A DNA stretch of 64,000 nt from Eunapius fragilis (lineage: Eukaryota; Porifera; Demospongiae; Spongillida; Spongillidae): positions 6,767,332-6,831,331 of the forward strand of contig OY811979.1 in the NCBI GenBank assembly GCA_963681505.1. The letters are read 5' to 3'. The notes under the pieces are model-generated. The model was not told the DNA's origin. It worked only from the letters and a program-made list of their open reading frames with translations, and ran no database searches. A program made the translations under genes and the position numbers. Below, piece after piece: positions 44,782 to 55,629 of this stretch (positions are counted from its first letter, which is position 1; the number at the start of each line of letters is the position of its first letter).

Positions 44782-46295
44782 ACAAGTGAAGTTCCAAGTA
44801 GCGTATAATTTTTAAATACGAATACTTACTTTTAATAATGTATTGGCAACGTTCGTAATCCTCATTTAATAATTTTCTACAACAATATGTAATATTGTAT
44901 AGCTGGTCATCTCATTGGATAGTATTGGTAGTGATGGTATCGTTGGAACGTATGAAAACGCAATATTTTTGGCTGAGTCGATTACAATGTAGTGCTGGAG
45001 TCATCAGTTTAGGCCATCGAAGCATAGCAATTTTTCACTCACGTAGCTGTACAAGACATGCTTTCGAGATGTTAACATCATTATTCATTGGTGAAGGGGC
45101 ATTGGTGAGTAACCTTCAGACCCAAGGAGTTTGAAAATATTTTATTAATGCATAGTTGGCATAATGTGGGGATGTTACGCAAATTTTCTGATCATGTTCA
45201 CAGGTGACCAAAGCAGAAAGTCCCCCAACATCATCAAGTGTGTCGTCAAATCCATCATATCCATACATACATACATACTCATACATACTCACACATACAC
45301 ACACTCACACTTAAGGTACGAAAATGCAATATCTCAGGTAGATTAAGGCATGGGTAACACGGCAATAATTGATTTGATTGCCTTTAAGCTCTTACTATTT
45401 CCCACAGGTAGCAACATTCAAGACCATTTTTTCACCAATGATAGTGAACTGATTGTACATTGTGTATGTGTTTTTTTTGCCAATGGGTGTATACCTTTGT
45501 TAAGGTTTTGAGGTAACAATACGTCTGTACGCGGGCAGCTACCTCGTATGCTTTTGCCGGTAAACTTGACGTACGCCTTGTTTAACAACTTATGGTTCAA
45601 AACAAAGCCACAGCTATCTATAATGTTTCTATCGATTGGGATTTAGAGAATCTACTAACACGGATATGACTGAATAGTAAACATTGTACCCAGTATAGTG
45701 ATTATCGCCGTTTCTTTAAAACCGTACCTTGTCCTATAATCATACTTGTTTACAGATGCTGACATGGTCATTTTAACATCCTTTTAGCGAACAAAAGTCA
45801 AGCTCTAGCCACTATCGGTCGACGAATGGAGCACTCCATGTATATATACGTACTGGTTACCCAAAGCTATCCCCTATCAAATTTTTTACCACAGCCACTT
45901 GCAAGCGTGAGTATATATGTATTGTACTGGTACATAAACGTGACTAGAAAGGTAAGCGTTGTCAATTTCGTTTTCATTTCAATGTCTCTGTTGTATCACA
46001 CGACAGTTTGCGAGGGTACATATGCGGTGAGTTACGATAAGAATTCACAGTTGTTGTTCTGTACAGGCGACTCGGAACGAAGTTATTCTGAATGCCACCT
46101 CGGACTGTTAGTTTGTTTGTTATTCTGTTGTACTTGTGCAAATTATTAAAATTTCGATTGGTTCTAGACTAAATTGGATCGGGAACGAGGGGTGGGAGTA
46201 GGACAAATACGAAGCGCTTAGTATACGGTGACCGACAAGATAGCCACAAAGGCTTGCTAAGCGACCATGAATGTCACGTGATCGGTTATATTTCA

Positions 46296-46331
46296 ATATA
46301 CGCACCCGTGTATATGGTAGGTGCGTATATT
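46296..46331. repeat. Short inverted repeat
   Basis: Arms ATATACGCACC and GGTGCGTATAT around a short AT/GT-rich loop, just downstream of the UHRF1 3' end. A related ATATACGC word follows at about 46350. Confidence 0.7.
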
Positions 46332-46700
46332 TAAGGGGGTATATTAAAATATACGCTATAGATACACTATCGTATAAAAAATCATTTGCACAGTGTCAGG
46401 AAAGTAAAATCACACAGCCACAGGAATTGAGAGTCTGCTCATCATCAAGGACTTCACACCATACTTTAATGTAACTGAACAGTTTTTGTGTATGTGTTTG
46501 TGTGGCTGTGTACACTGATCAATTAGAAAAATTAATGAAATCTCTGTTACAAATACAATTTTTCACCACACACACACACATGATTACATAATGAATAATG
46601 GGATATCGAGTTACTCCCTTAGATGCTGGAGTTATGTTGAATCACCTGTGTACACCAGGGTAGTGATGTCCTTGTGTCTGCCACAAAACTTTTCACGTGT

Positions 46701-47401
46701 CTATCTGCCTGAGCCATAACCTTCAAATATATCCAGCAGAACTTTCTGCAGTTCCTGATTCACCTGAACGGAATAATCTTTTCCAAGCGTGTGACGGCAG
46801 TTTGGGCACGTGTACACCTCTACTGCAAATGAACGTTCCAGACAGACCTGTGTGTGTGCATGCACGTAGTGGTATGCCCTCGTAGTATTATGTGACCTTG
46901 TACAGCTTACCTGACACATGTTGTGGCCACAGTCTGTGGTAACTGGTTTGTAGGTCAACTCCTGGCACACAATACAATTAAAAGCCTCTTGTATTCGATT
47001 CAGTAGGCCAGCCTTACAATATACAGAGATGGGGAAGAGAGAGGAGTGAAAATGAAACGTTATTATCCACAAGTAGCACACATATCATACTGCTTGTGTA
47101 GTCTCCAAGAGCAAGTCCCAAACTTTCTTGTTTTTAGCGTCTGCCTTTATCAGAGCTCTCTGGGGCTTGCTAAGCTCATATCGAGGCTGCTTGGCAGAAA
47201 GCGACACAGAGGAGGGGTCTGGAAGGGGAGTGGTTTGAGTCCCATAGCTGCTTGGGACCAGTCATGTGACCTGCCATACCAGCTGCTTTTCTTTTTTCCC
47301 CCTTTGTTCCACTGTCCTCATCATCAGAGTGGCTTTGTGGGCAAACTGCCTGAGACTCCAGGAACCCATCAGGAAACTGTTCAGAGGGAAAGGATGGATG
47401 A

Positions 47402-47465
<64 letters not shown>

Positions 47466-50400
47466 GCATTGTAAGTCCCAACTTCGTAATCTGTTTCTTT
47501 CCTTCCGTTGTCCAAGGAGGGTGTGCCTGGGTGTGTGAGAGTGAGGTGGACACACCCTTCAATACACTACACACATACAGGGTCGTCCCTTCTCAGCAAG
47601 TACTTCCACACAACAAACCCTGCACTGTCCTTGGCAGGCCAGTACTTCACCACCTGTGAAACCATCATACTGGCTATCACAACAGCTCTCAGGCCACACC
47701 CACTCAACCTTATAAATGCCATCATATCTGTTCCCTTCATCTGGTGCAAACTTCCTGCCCTTGTAATTTCTAACCTTCAATGATAAGAAAATACTCACCA
47801 TGGTAACAGGGCCAGAAGGAACTTATGATAACACAACTTATGATAACACAGAGGCAAGGGATATAACACTTATCACTCTCACTGGCTTCCCTTTCTCCCA
47901 GTTGGATGCTATAGCTCCTATCTTATCGTCCAGGTCTGCATAACAATTCTTGGCCAGAGCTCTGATAGAAAGCATCAAAATAAGACCTCATCCTCCCCCT
48001 TCCCTTACTTGTTCATGGCAGTAAGCGTCTGGTCCTTAGATTGCTTAGCAGTCCTTCTCTTGTTACCAGTGAGGTCTCTCCCTCCACTCCCAGAGTACGT
48101 AAACTCCTCACCATCATCCTGGAATGACATCATCATATGTATGACATCATACATACGAGATCAGACTGCAATCATTTTATGCCACAGGTGGTCATAACCA
48201 TAGCAGATCACCCCTGGGGTGGTCATAACCATAGCAGATCACCCCTGGGGTGGTCATAACCATAGCAGATCACCCCTGGGGTGGTCATAACCATAGCAGA
48301 TCACCCCTGGGGTGGTCATAAACACACCTTATCATCCTCATAGCCTCCTGATAGGACAATGGAGTAAGCCCCTTCATTCCCACGTCCATGGATACCTGCA
48401 ACATGAGGTCTGTGTACACCTGCTTCACTCACCTGAGGTAAGGGAAGAGATTGTTCATGGATCATGGCATATTATATTAGTCAGTCTCTATCATCACTTT
48501 CCCACCACAGACCCTGCTTCCTTTTTTTACAGCTGGCACCAAAACTATCATTATCTAGTTCACCACATACTTGGACACGAAACTTCCTAAGTGATCCCAC
48601 AGGTACTCCAGGGATGGGGCCAAAATGGTTGGAGGGTACAATGGTGCAGACTTTGGTACGTCCAACACATGCCATCCCCTGATACACAGGGGGAGAGATG
48701 CAACCTTACAAGTGGTGTCTTCCTTCCTCCAGTTGTTCATGGACCAACCTTTCCCCAATCTCTGTTTGTTTTCTGTTTATTGGAAACCATGTTGGCCTTC
48801 TTTTTGGACATCCTCAACTTTTCTCCCGCCCGTACGACCTCAGAGACATCAGTCTTGCACTGTGGACAGTACCTATGAGAGGGGACCATCACCACATCAT
48901 ACACCTCTCCTTCCCAATAAGCACACAATCCACACCTCTCCTTCCCAATAAGCACACAATCCACACCTCTCCTTCCCAATAAGCACACAATCCACACCTC
49001 TCCTTCCCAATAAGCACACTCAACACCTCTCTCCTTCCCAATAATCACACACAGTCACACGCACCAATCATCTTCATCAGGGACATCAGTGAGGGGTGGA
49101 TCCAGACACCAGAGGTGGAAGGCCGTATCACACTCGTCACACAAGATCTGCTTATCTGGTTCCTGCTTTCCACCACACACTGAACATGCACAAAACTTGC
49201 ACTTCTTCTCACGATCATCTTTGCAACGGTCGCAGTCTGGCTTCTTCTGACGTTTCTCACCCTCATCATTGCTTCCTTCTGCTCCAGGTGATATCTTTGA
49301 CTCAATACGAAATATCTCGTCCACAAACTTAACTTGCACTTCCTGATCTGCATCTGTAGAATTTCTAGAAGTTAAACACTTTAGTAAGCTTCTTGACCAA
49401 TCAGGCTAGCAGAACCTTGTTATCTATAACCACACCCACATTTCACACGTGCATCTTCCTAGACAACCACACCCAAATAAATTTAGAACACCGCTTTTAA
49501 ATATCCACCCATTCGTCAGCACATACACATAATCCCAGACCAATAGGTACCCCACTACCAGAGAACATAGCTATCCTACTACCAGACCAATAGGTGCCCT
49601 AACTTACCCAGCACACACCCTCTCACACATACCCTCTCCCCAGCACACCATCACTAGCACACACATTCACCATCATTAGGGCACACTTACCCCAGCAGTA
49701 GCTTGCAAAATATTTTTTTCCCATCGTCTTCCTTCCTAGTAATGATGGCATCATACCAAAAGCCCCTCTGCTTAGGGGAGTCTGGGTTATAATTCACCAT
49801 GACAGTCTGGTCCGCACACAGCTGGGTGACCACAGTGGTGTATTTTTGTAACCATGCGTGTCAGGGAAGGGAGAGTTTAGTGGGCTGGCAGGCATGCAAC
49901 CCTTAACACACCTGATCCCACTGCATTCTGTATTTGGCCCTGGGCCTCAAATCTGATGGACCCAACTTAACTACTCCATTCTCTAAGTAGCTGCAGGGTA
50001 GAAAATGGTCTGAGCGTAGGAACAAACGCACAACCCCTCTGCATAAACACGTTCCTCTCTCCCTCGTCATAAATGCACAGTGATCCCATAAAACCTCTTA
50101 CTCATCAAACACTACATGGTAGTATGTGTGCAACTCTGGGACAGAGGAACTGCTGCTGGCCTCGTCTGAGATGGGGGGAGTTTTGACAACCTTGGCCTCA
50201 AACCATGCCCCCCATGTTGAGATCTCTCGCATCTAATTTTTCATCAATCTAAAGTTAGGATGTGAGGGGTGTGTGAAAGGTGAGTGTGGAGAGGCACAAG
50301 CTGTTACCTGATAGAGACCATCAGTCACCATATCTTCAACCTTGTCTGCTGTCACAGATGTACATGTCTCCTCTGTGCACTGGAAGAGGGTGTGGGGGAA

Positions 50401-51000
50401 AGAAGTGGATTGGTCATTGATGAAACAAAAAGTAATGTCTTGTAGAAAAATAAAAGATTACGCAACCATGACTACCATCCCGTATGTGCTCTTACATTGG
50501 GGAGACGCGAGCTCTTTCACAACACAACTGCACCTGTTCACACGTCCCTCCTATCACCCCCGCCCTTCCCTGGTGACTACCTCCATCTTGTCCTCACTGT
50601 CTTCTGCGCTAGAAGAGTGTTCTTCGGGCAGCTGGGGAACGTTGTGACGAACGAGTAGCTGAATGATGTCGTTGAGTCCCACGTCATAATCGAACAAAGA
50701 GTGACCATTTTCCAGCTAGGTTGGTGTCATGTGTTTTGGGAGAAAAGCAGCGACTATCTCATAGAATTATCAATACGCTACTCCAAATTGTCGACAACAG
50801 CTAGTGGTAATAACATCGGATAAGAGCACGCGAGTAATTCAACATGCCTGCTTTCCACGGTAAAACAGTCGCTGTTGGTCCGGAGTCGTATCAAAATCTC
50901 TCGACAACGTCTCTCGTAGCTCATCGATAGTTGTCAACTTGCTTAAGTTGTCAACGCGGACGCTTTTGCGTCCATCCATGGAACGGACCTGAATCCACAT
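46701..51000 (-). CDS. UHRF1: UHRF1, E3 ubiquitin ligase of maintenance DNA methylation
   Basis: Nineteen exons (3' to 5': 46701-46847, 46911-47012, 47091-47218, 47271-47376, 47464-47526, 47579-47653, 47709-47774, 47877-47961, 48009-48118, 48328-48432, 48571-48678, 48749-48872, 49065-49364, 49691-49821, 49912-49990, 50102-50248, 50308-50370, 50581-50715, 50848-51000) give about 741 aa against roughly 790 in human. Domains in order: ubiquitin-like ([13 protein letters not shown], 1-75), tandem Tudor (118-262, DARD, GAWFEA, DDYLENGVV), PHD (280-350, [17 protein letters not shown]), SRA (378-580, [41 protein letters not shown]) and C3HC4 RING (673-711, CIVCQEL, CGHNMC, CPNC). Family role: binds hemimethylated CpG and H3 tails, ubiquitinates H3 and recruits DNMT1 in the nucleus. 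The only coding fault is one extra base in a G6 run in exon 4. Intron 1 is GC-AG. Confidence 0.95.
47407..47462. repeat. (CA)n microsatellite inside UHRF1 intron
   Basis: About 28 CA units; on the gene strand a TG run. The run begins at the donor of the exon ending at 47464 and fills most of the 87-bp intron. Confidence 0.95.
48181..48325. repeat. 30-bp tandem repeat in UHRF1 intron
   Basis: About 5 copies of GGTGGTCATAACCATAGCAG followed by ATCACCCCTG, in the intron between the exons at 48009-48118 and 48328-48432. The array ends two bases from the donor-side exon. Confidence 0.93.
48902..49045. repeat. 31-bp tandem repeat in UHRF1 intron
   Basis: Five copies of CACACCTCTCCTTCCCAATA followed by AGCACACAATC, in the intron between the PHD exon and the next exon. 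Confidence 0.93.
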
Positions 51001-51280
51001 AGTCCTTGCTGTTTTGGCCCAGCGCCTGGGTAATACACAACGAAAAGTTTTATCTCGGTACAGGGGTGTGTACAATTTGCAACGGGGTGTTTACTGGCTT
51101 AATTCGAGACGTGTAAAACAACTCGGTACACGCCCGACGGGAAACATTTTGATGTAGTACAGTTAGTATCGAGCCAGTTAACGTCCTGTAACGGGACCGT
51201 ATACTACCTGTAGACGAACAGATGGTATCCTTTTACGGACATAGCTACCGTTAATCCAATTAACTGTTAATACATTCATT

Positions 51281-51547
51281 TCAAATGTTCTTAACGCAAC
51301 AATACACATTATGGCAATACAGAGGTTGTGTCCAGCCATGTGAAAACACAAGTTCAATGTGTTCTCGTTCCACAGTGTTGACAGCTTGTGTATGCTGAAA
51401 TGTGCAGTTGTTTCCACACTCATGGACCATTGACACAGCCTTCTGAATTCTCGTGCTGTCTACAGAAAACAGTGTCCTTGACAGGGTGAAAAGCGGGCAT
51501 TCATGGTCATTCATAAGTTTTCGTCTGCTAGCTTCTTGCATTGGCAA
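51281..51547 (-). pseudogene. Unrecognised Cys/His-containing ORF
   Basis: An 88-codon minus-strand frame containing NDHECPLFTLSRTLFSVDST, AVSMVHECGNNCTF and LYCHNVYCCVKN. The Cys/His spacing (HEC-x3-C, YC-x3-YC) suggests a zinc-binding fragment. I have the impression of similar segments in invertebrate transposon-associated proteins but cannot name one. It has no ATG context or splice partner. It lies between UHRF1 and the truncated GH3 gene, so it may be part of the insertion that removed the 3' half of the latter. Confidence 0.35.
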
Positions 51548-51789
51548 GAAACCATGTAGTAGGCAAAGGGTACGTCCTGACTTCAGTTTTACCGTTGCCA
51601 GTAGCTGCCCATATGTGAACTGGAATGAGATGAGGGTTCATCATGACAAAAAACATTACTCTCAACTAAGCAATTTACCTCACAGAACGAAGGATGTAAT
51701 TTAACATAATCCTCAGTATGTACACTGCTCTGAACTCCTGCACACTTTATTTTTGAGAGGGCTTTAATAATACACATTAAGATAACTTA

Positions 51790-53243
51790 CCAGGAAAATT
51801 CCATTCATCTCACAGTATTTCAGTCAACAGCTGGTTGTTAGCACAAGCCGGGATTCCGTTGACGCTGTTAGGAATATTTAATGGAGTGTGACATCATATG
51901 ATATCACATGACGACAGACCTGTTATAGCTGCACATAAGGCTCCAGGCACCTGCTTCCACACAGGCCTTGAACTGGGGGAGGAAGGTCATCCTCCAGTCG
52001 CTCACAGTTACCTGTACGGTGGGTGGCACTGATGGGAATGTGTGATGTAATGAGGGCGTGGTCTTCTCACCACAGCATTGAAAGAGTATCTAGACACAGG
52101 AATACTCTCAGGACCTCCGTGGACATCAAAGTGCTTGCACCCAGCATTGGCCTTGACATATGTTGGGTTATCTAATGGAGTATGCAACAGCATAAACCTT
52201 TTAAACACACACACACACACACACACACACGAACACAATCTACCCCCTTGAAGTCCAGTCACAAATGCTCTTGCCATGTATCCAGAAAGCCAAGGTCTTC
52301 ACCATAGGTCTCCTGGGGTAATCCCATACAAGGTATTTACAGGAATGCACAAATCCAAAACATTGACATGATGACACATGCACATTACAAACAGCCAGTC
52401 AAATGCTCCTTCAATACCACAGAAAAAAGGCACCATGCAAACAAAAAATAGGGTTACTTACCTGGTTTCTTCCCCAGCGAGGGTCTCTAAGGATATTGAT
52501 GACTGGGCTCCAGCAGCTCAGACCAGTGTGGAGCCATACACCATGGCGTTGTTGTTCTACAACAGTTACCGTATAAGGCATGACTGCACTCATTCACACG
52601 TGCAGCGCACAACTGACCTTGGCTCTGACCTCCGTAGCGGTAGCATTAGCAACGCTGTAGAGGAGGTCATAGTCGAAGGTGGCCGTCTGTGTGCAGGGAA
52701 AACCAGGTGCCGTGTGGTGAAAGTACAAACAAGCAAACAAACAAAAAAAAAAAAAAAAAAAAAAAAAAAAAGCGGTCTCTTACAAGTCTTAGTGCCTGGG
52801 GGAAGGAGGTAGCTGGACCGGCACCTACGTCACCGCTAAGACACTCAGTACCCCACTGATAGGGATCGATGCGCAGGGCCTTGGAGGGGGGAAAACAGGT
52901 CAATTCCGATGTGCAAATAAAGGGAGTAGTGTAAGCTCCTTACTCACTTAGGTCTTACTGTTGTTCTCAGCGCCCCCATGAGACATTTGAGGCACCTTGT
53001 CCTCAAAGCTTATTCTGCTCACCAGGTCCTTTTGTGCGTTGGGGCAGACCGGAGCAAGCGGGAAGTCCACTGTTACTATTTAGCTGCAGTACGGGGTGCA
53101 TGCATCAGCATTACCTGCACGCGCACACTGAGGGAGAGGTTGGTGTTTCTGAAAGGAAAGAACGGGCAGTCGCGATACTACGCACAGCTCCCTGGCACCG
53201 CATGGAGTGCAAACAGCGCACACAGAAGCAACAACATAGCCAT
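51790..53243 (-). pseudogene. GH3 beta-xylosidase/glucosidase-like, 3' truncated
   Basis: Minus-strand exons read in order: signal peptide (53182-53243, MAMLLLLCALFALHAVPGSC), LSLSVRVQ (53115-53148), DLVSRISFEDKVPQMSHGG (52959-53028), DPYQWGTECLSGDVGAGPAT (ending about 52785), TFDYDLLYSVANATATEVRA (about 52619-52680), GLSCWSPVINILRDPRWGRN (about 52462-52560), ETYGEDL then MARAFVTGLQG (about 52240-52312), AGCKHFDVHGGPESIPVSRY (about 52060-52170), DWRMTFLPQFKACVEAG with SLMCSYN (51927-52000), and NGIPACANNQLLTEIL (51791-51857). These are the N-terminal motifs of glycoside hydrolase family 3. An in-frame TGA replaces Arg before DEWNF, a one-base indel breaks the GEDL exon, and the catalytic Asp region (SDxxA) and beyond are absent. 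The active enzyme would hydrolyse beta-linked xylosides or glucosides. Confidence 0.85.
52206..52230. repeat. (CA)n microsatellite in GH3 intron
   Basis: About 12 CA units. A 29-base A run lies nearby at 52743-52771. Confidence 0.9.
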
Positions 53244-54250
53244 TTTAGTAATAAACTATTAATAATAATGCTATTAAACTCATCGCTTTGATCTTGATTG
53301 CTGACTAGCTACATATATACATCATCATATGTTATGCATGCTTCATTCCCCATGCAATGACAGTAGCACCCATGAATTTTCACCATAACTGACTGTATAA
53401 TAACATACACATACACAGAGCGGAGGCCAAAACACCTTAATCTTGCTCACAAACAAAACAAACAAAACAAACAATACAGTGTTCTGCCGCCACCCTCCTC
53501 CAGTGACAAGAATTCTTGATCTGCATGGTTATCTGGTTAAGGAACATCTTTTCCAGCTTTGTTCTGGGACTGAACTGTTACGCCCCCCTGGCACCTGGAT
53601 CGATGCGTTCAGACAAAATTTGAGTGCTAATCCACTGCACCAATGAATAGAAAAGTAACGGTGGAGGGGAGGGGGGGGGGGGGGGGGGGGGGGGGGGTTA
53701 CAGCAGCAATGCACACTCGTACAGACGCCTAGATTAACAGCAACCACCAGACACTATATAGTAATATACACGTTACGTATCTCTAAAACCTACTTAACAT
53801 ACCTCACTCCCACCCCTTTTAACATCACACTATTACCATGGTTCATACACCTTGCTATATATTCATATAGGAGTTTACTTTATATGTACTTGTGTACAAC
53901 TCAGCATCTTCAGCTCAGAGACGCTATTACTTTCCTTTGTATCACGTGCCAAACGTTCGCTCCAGGGCTGTCAACAGATGGGAACAGTACGTCATTGAGT
54001 AGTGGTACAGGATGTAAACAGCCAATAGCAGACTGTATTAACATCCTGTACCTGACAGTAGAAACTGCATCGTTCCTATATGTAATTCCCATCGATGGCG
54101 TACCAGGCTGTGATACGATAATGTGCCGTCATGTAGAAATATACGGGCCTGTACCGACGCGATAACTTTTGGTTGTGTATCATAGATATGGTAATATAAT
54201 ACTGTTTAATTCTTTAATTAAACCAAGTTAAAAAAAAATACAAAAGTTGA
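53244..54250. other. No supported gene
   Basis: Holds (ACAAA)n-like sequence (53450-53475) and a G homopolymer of about 29 (53669-53697) likely to be length-inaccurate. The ORF at 53884-54165 has no recognisable domain. Confidence 0.55.
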
Positions 54251-54466
54251 ATAGACAACTTCACGATCTGATTATTTTGTACTCCGGATGTGATGTCACC
54301 TAGACACTGCGAAGAAGTCCGTTGTTGTCTCTAGCTTTTATTGGGCCCCACAACGATGTAACTATATGAGGCCCAGTAAAAGCTAGAGACAACAACGGAC
54401 TTCTTCGTAGTGACTAGGTGACATCACATCCGGAGTACAAAATAATCAGATCGTGAAGTTGTCTAT
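54251..54466. mobile_element. Foldback (inverted-repeat) element
   Basis: Arms of about 95 bp (54251-54346 and about 54370-54466) are near-perfect inverted copies starting ATAGACAACTTCACGATC, with a loop of about 20 bases. It is non-coding. No clear target-site duplication beyond AT-rich flanks. Confidence 0.88.
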
Positions 54467-55600
54467 TACCATTATCGGTCATCCTTGGATCAATAATGAT
54501 AGCTATGAATTCGTTAAATAGCGTGGCTTTGGCTAACCGTGCACTACCGTATAACCATCACCTTTCCTCCCCCTACCCCCTCCCTTGTACAGGTTGATAA
54601 TTTTGTAAACTTATATTCTTCAAACATACACGAACAAACACAAGCAATGGTGATGCAAACTGTACGCCTCTGTAGTCCTTTCGACAGGTTGACGGCAGAG
54701 GTATCTATCTCTCTCGTAACTGATCATGATACGCAACCTGTTTAAAAACGAACACGATATGATAACACCAGTCAATTGGTCTTGTACTTACCTCCATGGA
54801 CTGGTGCAAAGCGATAAACTAGAGAGTATGCTTACAAGTTGCAATGCTGTAATGGATGTTACGTAGCGAGTTAAGCTATGCACAACTTATCTAACCACTT
54901 GAGAGAGCTGGATTGAGACAAACACCAATAAAGATCATACACAAACGGGAGTTAACCATACCCGTGTTCGAGAATGGCCGGCCTCGTACAGTAGGCCTAC
55001 TCGTACTACATCGCACCCTCTCCAACAGAGAACATGTACTCACACACATTGATAGGCAAAAGTATGCTACCTTCGAATTTGTAGTTAATCTGCCGCCATC
55101 CACTTTCGAGTGTCTCGCAGCAAAGTTATAGCAGGAAACTCGATCGCGGCTCCTATAATTAAAAAAAAATAATGGAATTGAAGAGCAGTACCTTTTGTAA
55201 GCCCAAGTTTTTCTTTGCTTCTTTCCCCCTTTTCATGATTAATAGCCTCAGGAAAGAGAAATGTGAATCGTAGCGCCATTATATTTAGTGAGGAGCATTT
55301 TTGAAAAACATCACGCGCATATCTTCTAATTGATGCTCATTTCAATATTAATGTGTGCTTTAACTCTAATGCAATTTCAATTGTTTTTGCCCGTAAGGGG
55401 GCAGGTGACAATCGGCCAGTCACAGGTGTGCTGCATGACCCCTCCCACCACTGAGCCTGACAGGGACCAAGGGTTAACTTGGTTAGGTTAGGGTAGAAAC
55501 CCAAAGGGTGCCGTCCAAGTGAAACCGAAATTCCCAAATGGATTGATTCTTGGATGATTGGTTCCAGGTGGTAGTACAAAATGGAAATACAGCTGTGTGT
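54467..55600. other. No supported gene
   Basis: ORFs at 54539-54745 and 54913-55131 lack recognisable motifs. A short TG repeat lies at 55594-55611. Confidence 0.5.
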
Positions 55601-55629
55601 GTGTGTGTGTGTCTGTGTATGTAGGGGGT

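Larger units (their letters stand above)
44428..46700. other. Intergenic, no gene supported
   Basis: Short ORFs only (for example 45826-46149), without recognisable domains. Contains a (CATA)n-like tract near 45260-45310 and the hairpins listed separately. Confidence 0.5.

Noticed and set aside
52378..52812. ORF ending in a poly-Lys run
   Set aside because: It runs through the 29-base A homopolymer and is antisense to GH3 exons.
51790..53243. GH3 gene as bacterial contamination or a very recent transfer
   Set aside because: About ten introns with GT-AG borders and flanking animal genes show it resides in the host genome.
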